Assembly (NCBI RefSeq): GCF_000176855.2
Contig: NC_015138.1
Location: 5,022,001 to 5,086,000 of the forward strand
Source: Paracidovorax avenae ATCC 19860
Lineage (GTDB): Bacteria; Pseudomonadota; Gammaproteobacteria; Burkholderiales; Burkholderiaceae_C
DNA: 64,000 bases
Reading direction: 5' to 3'
Positions 23,340 through 31,584 of the stretch are shown here, one piece after another. Made by a program: the position numbers and the translations under genes. The notes beneath the pieces were generated by a model, which was given only the letters and a program-made list of their open reading frames with translations, searched no databases and had not been told where the DNA came from. Within the stretch, counting starts at the first letter, position 1. Each line of letters starts with the position of its first letter.

Positions 23340-24131
23340 TCAGGAACGGTCGGCATAGGGCCGCAGCAGCCAGCACTCCAGCCACAGCGTGGCCTGGTAG
23401 AGCAGCAGCCCGATGCCCGCGATGAGCACCAGCGCCGCGAACATCAGGGACGTATCCATCATTCCCTGTGCGGCGATCACCACCGCGCCCAGGCCCTGGC
23501 TGGCGCCGAGGAACTCACCCACCACGGCACCCACCAGGGCCAGCACCACCGCCATCCGCAGGCCCGCGAGGATGGCCGGCAGCGCCAGTGGCAACTTCAG
23601 GCGCAGCAGCGTCTGCGCGCGCGTGGCCCCAAGCATGCGAAAGAGCTGCAGGCGCTGCGCATCCGCCTGCCGCAGCCCGGTAAAGGTGTTCTCCATCAGC
23701 GGGAAGAAGCAGATCAGCCCGGTGATGAGCGCGGTGGACGGAATGCCGAAGCCGAACCACAGCACGAACAGCGGCGCCAGTGCCAGCTTGGGCACCACCT
23801 GGCTGACCACCACATAGGGCCGCAGCACGCGCTCCAGCAGCGGCGATTCGGCCAGCGCGATACCGATCGCCAGGCCCGCCAGGCCACCGCCCGCCAGCCC
23901 CAGCAGCAGCGCCGCCAGCGTGGCCCGCACATGGGGCACGAAATAGCCCGTGCGCAGCCCCTGCCACAGCGATGCCGCGATGGCGGAGGGCGCGGGCAGC
24001 ACCAGCGCCGAGAGGCCCGAATGCCGGGCCACCCATTCCCACGCGCCCAGCAGCGCCAGCAGCAGCACGGCGCCCAGGGCGCGGTACGGCCAGGCAGACG
24101 AAGGCGCGCCCTGCCCGCGGTATGCACTCAT
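23340..24131 (-). CDS. ABC importer permease (ThiX/SsuC type)
   Basis: 263 residues with six hydrophobic helices. GAVVGEFLGASQGLG and the EAA-type loop around RMLGATRAQTLLRLKLPLAL are those of the NitT/TauT/ThiX permeases. ATG at 24131 overlaps the ATPase stop by 4 bp (ATGA), so translation is coupled. It would form a homodimer with two ATPase subunits, fed by the 22301-23308 receptor. In known thiamin-precursor importers the order ThiXYZ is similar. The substrate is inferred from the TPP riboswitch upstream. Confidence 0.88.
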   Translation of the reverse strand: MSAYRGQGAPSSAWPYRALGAVLLLALLGAWEWVARHSGLSALVLPAPSAIAASLWQGLRTGYFVPHVRATLAALLLGLAGGGLAGLAIGIALAESPLLERVLRPYVVVSQVVPKLALAPLFVLWFGFGIPSTALITGLICFFPLMENTFTGLRQADAQRLQLFRMLGATRAQTLLRLKLPLALPAILAGLRMAVVLALVGAVVGEFLGASQGLGAVVIAAQGMMDTSLMFAALVLIAGIGLLLYQATLWLECWLLRPYADRS

Positions 24132-24931
24132 GCGCCCACCCCGTCCAGGCCGGCGCGCACGCGCGCGCACAGGCGGTTGAAAGGCGCGTCGTGCCGCATG
24201 GCCTGGGTGCGCGGCGCGGGTAGGTCGATGCGGATGTCGTCCGCCACGCGGCCCGCGTGCAGCACGGCGATGCGGTCGCCCAGATAGACGGCCTCGGTGA
24301 TGTCGTGCGTCACGAACAGCACGGTGGTGCCGCGCTGCCGGCAGGTGCGCAGCAGGTCGTCCTGCAGCTCGGCGCGGGTGATGGCGTCCAGCGCCGCGAA
24401 AGGCTCGTCGAGCAGCAGCAGCGCGGGCTCCAGCACCAGCGCACGCGCCAGCGCCACGCGGCTCTGCTGGCCGCCCGAGAGCTGGCGCGGATGGTGCCGC
24501 GCATGCGCGCCCAGCCCCAGCTGGTCCAGCAGCGCCTGTGCGCGCTCCACGTCGGCCGCCTGGGGCCGGCGCTGCAGCGACACGGGCAGCAACACGTTGT
24601 CGATGGCGCTGCGCCATTCGAGCAGCGTGGGCGCCTGGAACATGAAGCCCAGTTGCGGCCCGGGCGCGGACACATCGCGGCCCTGCATGCGCACATGGCC
24701 CGACTGCGGGCGCAGCAGGCCCGCGGCCAGTTGCAGCAGCGTGGTCTTGCCGCAGCCGCTGCGGCCCACCAGGCAATGCACCTCGCCTGCGGCGATGCGC
24801 CAGCTCACGCCGTCCACCACCGGCGCGCGCCCGGGGTAGGCGAACACGGCCTGCTCGATGGCGAGAAAGGCATCGCCGCCTCCCTGCCCGGCACCGGCCA
24901 TTGCAGCGGTCTCGGTCGGCTCAGTCGACAT
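24128..24931 (-). CDS. ABC importer ATP-binding protein (ThiZ/SsuB type)
   Basis: 267 residues from ATG at 24931. Walker A GRSGCGKTT (56-64), Q-loop FMFQAPTLLEW, signature LSGGQQSRVALARAL, Walker B LLLLDEPFAALD and switch His in FVTHDITEAVYLGDR are all intact. It belongs to the NitT/TauT/thiamin-precursor class. The gene overlaps the luxC-like gene by 11 bp and the permease by 4 bp, so all are translated from one mRNA. An in-frame ATG eight codons upstream (24955) is less likely because it extends the overlap. Confidence 0.9.
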   Translation of the reverse strand: MSTEPTETAAMAGAGQGGGDAFLAIEQAVFAYPGRAPVVDGVSWRIAAGEVHCLVGRSGCGKTTLLQLAAGLLRPQSGHVRMQGRDVSAPGPQLGFMFQAPTLLEWRSAIDNVLLPVSLQRRPQAADVERAQALLDQLGLGAHARHHPRQLSGGQQSRVALARALVLEPALLLLDEPFAALDAITRAELQDDLLRTCRQRGTTVLFVTHDITEAVYLGDRIAVLHAGRVADDIRIDLPAPRTQAMRHDAPFNRLCARVRAGLDGVGA

Positions 24932-26420
24932 ACGGCGCGAACGCTTCTGCCGCACTTTCGGCGGATTGCTCGATCTCCACCATGCGCACCAGGTCCAGCA
25001 GGTTGAAACGGCCGTCGTGGTGCCAGCCGGCCTCGGGCACGCTCATCGCGCCGATGGCGGCGATGCGCGTGACGCCCGCCGCTCCCAGCAGCGCCGCCAG
25101 GTGCCGCAGCTCTCCCGGGGTGGCCGCGATGCCGGCCGTCTGCAGCAAGGGCCCGTGGCCGGCGATGGCCTGCGGCACGTCTTCCAGCGCATCCACGGCC
25201 ACCACCTGCACGCTGCGCTGCAGCGCCGTGGGCGCGAGCGGCTGCGGGGCGTCGCGATAGGCCACGCTCCAGGGGTCGTCGGGCGTGCCGATGAGCTCGT
25301 CGGCCACGGCACCGCCGGCCGCCGAGAGGCCGCGCCATTCCAGCGCCTGCCGCCAGTCCGCCACGGCGGCGGACTCCTCCACATCCAGCGTCCTGCGCGG
25401 AAAGCGCCGGTGCAACTGCGCCAGTTCGCCCGCCAGGTAGCCCGCGAAGGCGCGCGGCGACACGGCGCCGCCGCGCTGCACGTAGAACACATGCGGCGAA
25501 TAGCAGCCCTGCTGGTCGTAGCGCATCACGTCCCACGCGGCCCGGCGCGCCACGGCCGGGGCCTCCAGCGCATCGAGCGCGGCCGCCGAGACGACGCCGA
25601 AGCCCAGCTTGTGCCCGTGCGGCAGGAAGCGCGTGGTGACGGGCAGCCGCTGCTGGATGGCATGCAGAGCATCGTTGCCCCCATAGGCCAGCACCGTGTC
25701 GGCCTGGCCATAGAGCGCCGCCGCGTCGTCGCCGCCCGCGCCCTTCCACCACACCACGGCGAAGCAGCCGGCCAGCGGCGGATGTACCTCGGCCAGCAAC
25801 TGCGCGAACCAGCCCGCGAACAGCGGCTCGGCGCTGGGCAGCTTGCCGATGCTGCCCGCTTTCACCAGCAGGCCGCACACGAAGCTCCAGAGCGCCAGCG
25901 CGGGCACATTGCCCGCCCAGCTGTGCACCAGCAGGCCCGGCCCGAAGGCGCGCACCGCGCCGCCCTTCGGCGCAGGCTGGAAGCCGTCGAGCACCAGCGG
26001 GTTGGCAAAATCCTCTGCCACGAAGCGGCGCAGCTGCGGCGCGCGGAAGGTCTTGAAAAATCCCGTGAGCCCCAGCCGCACCATCTCCGCGTCGTACCCG
26101 CTCACCAGCGGCAGCAGCGCCTCGGCCTGCCGCCGCAACGGATCGCCGCGGTCCAGCAGGCGGGCGATGGCCCGGTCGATCACGCCGATGACCTGCTCCA
26201 CCGCCATGGGCTGCAGATGGCGGGCAGCGGCCTCGCGCACGCGGCGGGCCAGCGCGTCCATCTGCGCGGGCGTGAGCACGGGTACTTCCACCTCCAGCCG
26301 GACGTCGCCCTGGGCGAAGGGAAGCACCTGCCAGGCCACGTCCTGCGGGTCGATGCCGGGCAGGTAGCCCGCCCGCACCCGCTGCACGGCCATGCCGGTC
26401 GTGGCCGCCCCGGGTGTCAT
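24921..26420 (-). CDS. LuxC-like acyl-CoA/acyl-protein reductase
   Basis: 499 residues. It matches the LuxC family, the NADPH-dependent reductase of bacterial fatty-acid reductase complexes: GAVRAFGPGLLVHSWAGNVP (near 155-174), KAGSIGKLPSAEPLF, and the catalytic-cysteine block RYDQQGCYSPHVFYVQ with Cys306. The fold is aldehyde-dehydrogenase-like, and the Cys carries the acyl group before hydride transfer. ATG at 26420 overlaps the luxE-like stop (ATGA). No luxAB or other luminescence genes are present. In this operon, under a TPP riboswitch and with a ThiXYZ-like importer, the acyl group reduced is more likely a thiamin-derived carboxylate than a fatty acid; this is inference. Confidence 0.85.
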   Translation of the reverse strand: MTPGAATTGMAVQRVRAGYLPGIDPQDVAWQVLPFAQGDVRLEVEVPVLTPAQMDALARRVREAAARHLQPMAVEQVIGVIDRAIARLLDRGDPLRRQAEALLPLVSGYDAEMVRLGLTGFFKTFRAPQLRRFVAEDFANPLVLDGFQPAPKGGAVRAFGPGLLVHSWAGNVPALALWSFVCGLLVKAGSIGKLPSAEPLFAGWFAQLLAEVHPPLAGCFAVVWWKGAGGDDAAALYGQADTVLAYGGNDALHAIQQRLPVTTRFLPHGHKLGFGVVSAAALDALEAPAVARRAAWDVMRYDQQGCYSPHVFYVQRGGAVSPRAFAGYLAGELAQLHRRFPRRTLDVEESAAVADWRQALEWRGLSAAGGAVADELIGTPDDPWSVAYRDAPQPLAPTALQRSVQVVAVDALEDVPQAIAGHGPLLQTAGIAATPGELRHLAALLGAAGVTRIAAIGAMSVPEAGWHHDGRFNLLDLVRMVEIEQSAESAAEAFAPYVD

Positions 26421-27511
26421 TTCCCGGTGGCCCGCATGAAGTCCTGCACCGCCAGCGAACAGCCCTTGGCCTGCGCGCCCTCGGCCCGGCCCAGCAGCAG
26501 GAAGCCGCCCTCGGCCCACTCGCCCACGTCCTCGGTCAGGATGGTAGTCACGGAGTTGTAGTTGGCCAGGTCGCAATGCACGAGGATGCCGCGCTCGCCG
26601 GCCGGCACGTCGCGGCCCGTGGCCGGGTCCACCAGCCGCGACCGGATCCAGTGCGGCCCGGACTTGACCGAGGGCACCACGGCATTGCCGTCGTCGTAGA
26701 ACTGCGTGCTCAGTTCCGTCATGCCGTACATGTTGATGCACAGCTCGCGCGGCACGCCCAGCGTGTACGACAGCCCGGCGTAGAAATCCTCCGGCGGCAC
26801 CTCGCGCGACTGGCCCTTGTAGCCGCCCGTGTCCAGCACGCGGCTGCCCGGCGGCAACTGGAAGCGGCGGCCCTTCTCATGCAGCGCCTCCATCAGGTGC
26901 ACGAAGCTGTAGCTCGCACCCAGCAGCGCATACGGCGTGCCGGTGCGCTCCGCGGCCTCCAGCGCCGCGCACAGGCTCACCACGTGCATGCCGTGCGCGC
27001 CCACGAAATGGCGGCTGACCGGGCTGCCGAACACGGCCCGGGCCAGCGCCAGGTAGTGCGCCAGCGAGGAATTCGGCATCAGGTGCTCGTCGGGGAACAG
27101 GATGCCCATCGGCATGGGACCGGCCCCGCGCATGAAGCGCCGCTGGAAATTGCGCGCCATCGACAGGTCGTACACATCGAGCCGCGGGTGGAAATGCCGC
27201 CCGCGCGCCTCCGCGCCCCGGGTCGTGCCGCTGGTCATGAACACGCGCTCGTCCGGCCGCGGCGGCTCGCTGCGCAGCTCCGTCGCCTTGAAGGCATCGA
27301 TCGGCACCGCGGGGATGTCGCTCCAGCGCTCCACGCTGCGCAGCGTGGCGCCGCGGCGCTGGCAGAAGGTGCGGTAGGCGGGGTTGGCGGAATACTGGTG
27401 GGCGAACAGCCGCAGGGCCAGCGTGTCGAACTGTGCGTCGGTGCAGCCGCCTTCTTCCTCCATCGCGATGAATGCGAGGATGTCCGCGACCAGCGCAGCG
27501 ACCTTGTCCAT
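26417..27511 (-). CDS. LuxE-like acyl-protein synthetase/acyl-activating enzyme
   Basis: 364 residues from ATG at 27511 (GGAAG upstream). ANL-superfamily motifs are visible: FMTSGTTRG (91-99), the ATP-phosphate loop; VLDTGGYKGQSREV (226-239); YGMTEL (262-267), the adenylate-binding block; and VTTILTEDVGEWAEGGFLLL near the end. LuxE uses ATP to activate a carboxylic acid as acyl-AMP and passes the acyl to a cysteine and then to LuxC. It is the first gene after the TPP riboswitch, about 100 nt downstream, and overlaps the luxC-like gene by 4 bp. LuxE-LuxC therefore form a carboxylic acid reductase. The substrate is unknown. Confidence 0.82.
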   Translation of the reverse strand: MDKVAALVADILAFIAMEEEGGCTDAQFDTLALRLFAHQYSANPAYRTFCQRRGATLRSVERWSDIPAVPIDAFKATELRSEPPRPDERVFMTSGTTRGAEARGRHFHPRLDVYDLSMARNFQRRFMRGAGPMPMGILFPDEHLMPNSSLAHYLALARAVFGSPVSRHFVGAHGMHVVSLCAALEAAERTGTPYALLGASYSFVHLMEALHEKGRRFQLPPGSRVLDTGGYKGQSREVPPEDFYAGLSYTLGVPRELCINMYGMTELSTQFYDDGNAVVPSVKSGPHWIRSRLVDPATGRDVPAGERGILVHCDLANYNSVTTILTEDVGEWAEGGFLLLGRAEGAQAKGCSLAVQDFMRATGK

Positions 27512-27614
27512 GGAGCTTCTTCCTTCGTGACCTGTGAACGATGCTCCGAAGGTCACGCCGGCCATGCCGTGCACGCCACGCGGCGCGCCTGCGGAGGCTG
27601 GAGGATGGTGGTGA

Positions 27615-27698
27615 CAGCTCTTCTTCCGCCGGAATGACCCGGTTCAAGTTCTCGGGTGTGGATCTCAGCACAAGCGTGCACCCCGGAGCGTTGCGGGC
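27615..27698 (-). promoter_or_regulatory. TPP riboswitch (THI element)
   Basis: On the minus strand, 5' to 3': CCGGGGTGCACGCTTGTG, then GCTGAGATCCACACCC, GAACTTGAACCGGGTC and ATTCCGGCGGAAGAAGAG. These are the CTGAGA, ACCC, GAACCTGA and CCGGC blocks of the TPP aptamer in the right order. It heads the leftward operon luxE-like, luxC-like, ABC transporter, SDR. In proteobacteria such elements switch off thiamin biosynthesis and uptake when TPP is abundant. The remainder of the gap to 27763 shows no gene. Confidence 0.93.
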
Positions 27699-27763
27699 AT
27701 CTTAACCCGCCACCCAAACGCCCTGCTTCTGCTGCGGCTTCCGGGCGGCCTATATTCCCGGGC

Positions 27764-29365
27764 ATGGAATCACCGCCGCCCGCCATGACGACACCCGCCT
27801 GGCCGGTGCGCAGCCTGGTGCTCGTTCTGGGCGACCAGCTCGATCCGGACGCAGCGGCCTTCGACGGGTTCGATCCACAGCAGGACCTCGTCTGGATGGC
27901 GGAGGTGGAAGAGGAATCCACGCACGTCTGGTCCTCCCGGCCGCGCATCGCCCTCTTCCTCGCCACCATGCGGCATTTCGCGCAGGCGCTGCGGGCACTG
28001 GGTCGCCCCCTGGACTACCGGCAGCTGGACGACCACCACGGTGCGCCGTGCCGCACGCTGGCCGATGCGTTGCGCGCGGCGATCCGCACGCACCGGCCGC
28101 AGCGCCTCGTGATGACCGCCCCCGGGGACTGGCGCGTCTGGAAGGCACTGTCCGCCGTAGCGGCCGATGCCGGGCTGCCCCTGGACACCCGCCCCGACCG
28201 CCACTTCTTCGCCACCGTGCGCGAGTTCGCCGACTTCCGGCGCCAACTGGGCGGACGGCCGCTGCGCCTGGAAACCTTCTACCGGGCCATGCGCCGCCGC
28301 CACGGCATCCTGATGGACGGAGACCGGCCCGAAGGCGGTGCGTGGAACTACGACAAGAACAACCGGCGCCCCTTCGGGCCGCAAGGGCCGGGAATGGTGC
28401 CAGCGCGCTGCCGGTTCGAGCCCGACGCCCTCACCCGCGAGGTACTGCAGGCGGTCTCACGGCGCTTCGGCGACCACCCGGGCCTCCTGGAGGACTTCGC
28501 CTGGCCGGTCACCCGCGCGCAGGCCCTGCATGCGCTCGCAGACTTCGTGGACCACCGGCTGCCGGCGTTCGGCCCCTTCCAGGACGCGATGTGGCCGGGC
28601 GAGCCCTGGCTCTACCACTCGCACCTGTCCGCGGCGCTCAACCTGAAGCTGATCCATCCGCGCGAGGTGGTCGCGGCGACCGAAGCCGCCTACCGAAGCG
28701 GCAAAGTACCGCTGGCCAGCGCCGAGGGCTTCATCCGCCAGATCCTGGGCTGGCGCGAATACGTGCGTGGCATCTACTGGACCGAAATGCCGTCCTACCG
28801 GGACCGCAACGCGCTCGGTGCCGATGCGCCCCTGCCCGCCTGGTACTGGACCGGCGACACCCCCTTCGCATGCCTGCGCCAGGCCATCCGGCAGACGCTG
28901 GACCACGGCTACGCCCACCACATCCAGCGCCTCATGGTGACCGGCCTTTTCGCCCTGCTGCTGGGCGTGCGGCCCCAGGCCGTGCATGCGTGGTACCTCG
29001 CGGTCTATGTCGATGCCGTCGAGTGGGTGGAACTGCCCAACACCCTCGGCATGTCCCAATACGCCGACGGCGGCCTGATGGCCAGCAAGCCCTACATCGC
29101 CACGGGCAAGTACATCCAGCGCATGGGCGGCCCCTGCACCACCTGCCGCCACGACCCGGATGCCATCCTGGGCGACACGGCCTGTCCCTTCACCACGCTC
29201 TACTGGGACTTCCTGCTGCGACACAGGGAGCTGCTGGCAGGCGTGCCGCGCATGGAGGCACAGCTGGCGCGGCTGGAGACGGTGGGGCCGGAAGAGAGGG
29301 AGGGAATACGCCACAGGGCGGAGGAATTGCGCAGGGAGCACGGCCGGGACGGCTCGCCGGATTGA
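27764..29365 (+). CDS. Fe-S (6-4) photolyase / prokaryotic cryptochrome (PhrB/FeS-BCP type)
   Basis: 533 residues. N-terminal Rossmann-like domain (VRSLVLVLGDQLDPDAAAFD) and the C-terminal FAD domain (WGWREYVRGIYWTEMP-like LGWREYVRGIYW, HHIQRLMVTGLFAL, WVELPNTLGMSQYADGGLMA). Four cysteines, Cys370, Cys458, Cys461 and Cys474, stand at spacings of 88, 3 and 13 residues, the pattern of the [4Fe-4S] ligands in Agrobacterium PhrB. The family repairs (6-4) UV photoproducts. ATG at 27764 or at 27785. Divergent from the thiamin operon, with the riboswitch between them; the hipBA module follows after 206 bp. Confidence 0.9.
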   Translation: MESPPPAMTTPAWPVRSLVLVLGDQLDPDAAAFDGFDPQQDLVWMAEVEEESTHVWSSRPRIALFLATMRHFAQALRALGRPLDYRQLDDHHGAPCRTLADALRAAIRTHRPQRLVMTAPGDWRVWKALSAVAADAGLPLDTRPDRHFFATVREFADFRRQLGGRPLRLETFYRAMRRRHGILMDGDRPEGGAWNYDKNNRRPFGPQGPGMVPARCRFEPDALTREVLQAVSRRFGDHPGLLEDFAWPVTRAQALHALADFVDHRLPAFGPFQDAMWPGEPWLYHSHLSAALNLKLIHPREVVAATEAAYRSGKVPLASAEGFIRQILGWREYVRGIYWTEMPSYRDRNALGADAPLPAWYWTGDTPFACLRQAIRQTLDHGYAHHIQRLMVTGLFALLLGVRPQAVHAWYLAVYVDAVEWVELPNTLGMSQYADGGLMASKPYIATGKYIQRMGGPCTTCRHDPDAILGDTACPFTTLYWDFLLRHRELLAGVPRMEAQLARLETVGPEEREGIRHRAEELRREHGRDGSPD

Positions 29366-29484
29366 AAGCCCTGAACCGTCGGTGCATGCATGTCCTGAAC
29401 TGCGGGCACACACACCTCGGACGATCACTTGATCCCCAGCTCCGCGATGAAGCGTTCGTGCAACTCCAGAATAATTGGCTATCC

Positions 29485-29550
29485 CCAATATTCTCCATTC
29501 ATGTACCAAAACCAATATCTTGATAAAACTGGCTTTGACAGATATATTGG
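29485..29550 (+). promoter_or_regulatory. hipBA-1 promoter and CCAATAT operators
   Basis: TTGATA (29520-29525), 17 bp, TATATT (29543-29548): a near-consensus sigma70 promoter 23 bp before ATG 29572. CCAATAT occurs at 29485-29491 and 29512-29518 and in reverse (ATATTGG) at 29544-29550, so the promoter lies between inverted copies. HipB-type autoregulation is the natural explanation. A perfect TTGACA (29535-29540) also occurs but would start transcription at the ATG. The remaining part of the gap from 29366 holds nothing else I recognise. Confidence 0.7.
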
Positions 29551-29571
29551 CTTTTACCGATAGAGATGACC

Positions 29572-29982
29572 ATGGACTACCCCCTCCACCTGACCAGCCA
29601 ACTCCGTGAGCACCTGCGCGCACTCCGGAAGGCCCGCGGCCTCACCCAGGCCGCGCTCGGACAGATGCTGGGCGTGGGGCAGGCCCGCATCGCCGAGATC
29701 GAAGGCAACCCCGGCGCCGTGAGCGTCGATCAGTTGATGAAGGTGCTCTCGGCGTTGCGTGCCTCCCTGGTGGTGCGGGATGGCACCCCCGAAGTGATCG
29801 CAGACCAGCCGGACACCCTCCCCCAGCCCCACACGGCTCCTGCAAACAAGCCCCGCAGGCCGGCCAGGCAATCGCCGGTCAACATTCCACCGGCGGGCCA
29901 GTGGCGCAAACAGCCTTTGGCCGATGTCACCCCGACATTCATGCGCAACTTCGTCATTCGACCCAAGAAGGGCTCCTGGTAA
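29572..29982 (+). CDS. hipB: HipB-like antitoxin with long tail
   Basis: 136 residues from ATG at 29572 (AGAG 6 bp upstream; an ATG two codons earlier is also possible). Residues ~8-65 form an XRE helix-turn-helix: LTQAALGQMLGVGQARIAEI followed by VSVDQLMKVLSAL. The C-terminal ~65 residues are a Pro/Arg-rich tail ending in FVIRPKKGSW, longer than E. coli HipB. HipB binds DNA as a dimer, repressing hipBA, and blocks HipA kinase. Its stop overlaps the hipA start (TAATG), typical of a toxin-antitoxin operon. Upstream repeats are probable operators. Confidence 0.88.
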   Translation: MDYPLHLTSQLREHLRALRKARGLTQAALGQMLGVGQARIAEIEGNPGAVSVDQLMKVLSALRASLVVRDGTPEVIADQPDTLPQPHTAPANKPRRPARQSPVNIPPAGQWRKQPLADVTPTFMRNFVIRPKKGSW

Positions 29983-31304
29983 TGGTCGCGCTCAATGCGT
30001 GGATGAATGGCGAATTCGTCGGCACCTGGCGGGTCCACCGGGGCGCCCACAGCTTTTCGTATGCCCCCTCATGGCTGGAGTCCGGAAAGTCACGTCCGCT
30101 GTCCCTGTCGCTGCCCCTCACCCGCACCCTGGACATCAGGGGAGAGGTCGTCGCGAACTACTTCGACAACCTCCTGCCTGACAACGAACGGATCCGCGAG
30201 CGCATCGCCCGGCGATTCAAGACCAGAACACGCGATGCGTTCACCTTGCTGGAGGCCATCGGCCGTGACTGCGTTGGCGCCGTGCAGTTGCTTCCGGAAG
30301 GAACGACCCCGGACGGGTGGAACCGTGTGGCAGGTGAGCCGCTGACCGACGAACAGGTCGCGGCAGCGCTCCGCGCAGTGCCCGATGACCCGCTCGCGCG
30401 GCATGCCAATGAAGCTCGGCCCTTCCGTATTTCCCTGGCCGGAGCCCAGGAAAAGACCGCCTTCGTGCAGGTCAACGGCCAGTGGTGCAGCCCCGTCGGC
30501 GCCACCCCGAGCACCCACATCTTCAAGCTCCCGCTCGGCGTGATTGCCAACACCACCCAGGTGGACATGTTCGACTCTGTCGAAAACGAATGGCTGTGCG
30601 CGCAGATCATCCAGGCGCTCGGCCTGCCCATGGCGCGCACCGAAATGGCCACGTTCGGCGACCAGAAAGCCCTGATCGTGGAGCGCTTCGACCGCGAATG
30701 GATGGACGGCGGCCAGTGGATCGCCCGGCTCCCCCAGGAAGACTTCTGCCAGGCGCTGGGCCTGCCCTCACATTTGAAGTACGAAAGCGATGGCGGGCCG
30801 TCCGTCGCGACGGGCCTCACGCTGCTGGCCGGAAGCGCTGATGCGGACACGGACCGCATGGCTTTCCAGTTGGCCCAGCTGACCTTCTGGCTCATGGCAG
30901 CGCCCGACGGCCATGCGAAGAACTTTTCGATCTTCCTGCGCCAGGGCAATGCCTACGACATGGCGCCCCTGTACGACGTGCTGTCCGTATGGCCCTACGT
31001 GGGCAGGAAACGCGGACAACTGCATTTGCGCGATGTGCGCCTGGCCATGGCGCTGCGCTCGAAAAACACGCACTACGAGATCCACACCATACGGGCCCGG
31101 CACTGGCATGCCCTCGCCATGAAAAACGGCGGCCCTCCAATCTGGGAGGCGATGCAGGGCCTGGTTGGTGGCGTCGGTCAGGCCCTAGAGTCCGTGGAAG
31201 CGCGGCTGCCCCGGAGCTTTCCCGAGCGCATCTGGGACCCGATCGCGAGAGGAATGCGGGGACAGGCAGAGAAATTCCTCTTGGAGGCTGCCAATCTCTT
31301 TTGA
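29982..31304 (+). CDS. hipA: HipA-like toxin kinase (module 1)
   Basis: 440 residues, full length. N-terminal HipA-specific domain (ALNAWMNGEFVGTWRVHRGA, VVANYFDNLLPDNERIRERI), then the kinase domain. Ser151 in FRISLAGAQEKTAF corresponds to the Ser150 of E. coli HipA that is autophosphorylated. PDGHAKNFSIF carries the catalytic Asp and metal-binding Asn, and YDMAPLYDVLSVWP the DFG-like Asp. HipA phosphorylates glutamyl-tRNA synthetase and causes dormancy. All key residues are present, so this is a candidate active toxin. Coupled to hipB by a TAATG overlap. A second hipBA module is at 53-54.6 kb. Confidence 0.92.
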   Translation: MVALNAWMNGEFVGTWRVHRGAHSFSYAPSWLESGKSRPLSLSLPLTRTLDIRGEVVANYFDNLLPDNERIRERIARRFKTRTRDAFTLLEAIGRDCVGAVQLLPEGTTPDGWNRVAGEPLTDEQVAAALRAVPDDPLARHANEARPFRISLAGAQEKTAFVQVNGQWCSPVGATPSTHIFKLPLGVIANTTQVDMFDSVENEWLCAQIIQALGLPMARTEMATFGDQKALIVERFDREWMDGGQWIARLPQEDFCQALGLPSHLKYESDGGPSVATGLTLLAGSADADTDRMAFQLAQLTFWLMAAPDGHAKNFSIFLRQGNAYDMAPLYDVLSVWPYVGRKRGQLHLRDVRLAMALRSKNTHYEIHTIRARHWHALAMKNGGPPIWEAMQGLVGGVGQALESVEARLPRSFPERIWDPIARGMRGQAEKFLLEAANLF

Positions 31305-31389
31305 TCGGAGGCGTGTGGCCCGCTCACGATCTCCCGAGGCCGCGCCGAGCCGCCGCCTGTGAAACCGCTCGGTTGACAGTCTTATCAGT

Positions 31390-31407
31390 GAGAACGAGGA
31401 CGTTCTC
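31390..31407. promoter_or_regulatory. Palindrome upstream of defence operon
   Basis: GAGAACG (31390-31396), AGGA, CGTTCTC (31401-31407), a perfect 7-bp inverted repeat 178 bp before the ankyrin-sigma gene. The rest of the gap 31305-31584 is AT-rich around 31425-31455 (TTAGAATTTGTAACTAATAG), probably the promoter region. No gene lies in the gap. Confidence 0.5.
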
Positions 31408-31584
31408 GCGTTTCTCGCTCCATTAGAATTTGTAACTAATAGATAATTTAAAAAAGACCGAAACGGTCCAGGGAGAAATGCGAGTGCTTGGCCACGACCA
31501 GCGCCTGACATCAAAGTGTGACAGCGCGCTTGATGCGCATCTGGGAGGACCCGCTGATCTGGCGGGCGGGATGGCTGCGCCTTG

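Noticed and set aside
24921..27511. LuxC and LuxE as part of a luminescence system
   Set aside because: No luxA or luxB is nearby, and the operon is headed by a TPP riboswitch and ends in an ABC importer and SDR; a light-producing role is unlikely.
29535..29563. TTGACA with GATAGA as a leaderless hipB promoter
   Set aside because: The TTGATA-17-TATATT pair just upstream is a better match and gives a normal short leader.
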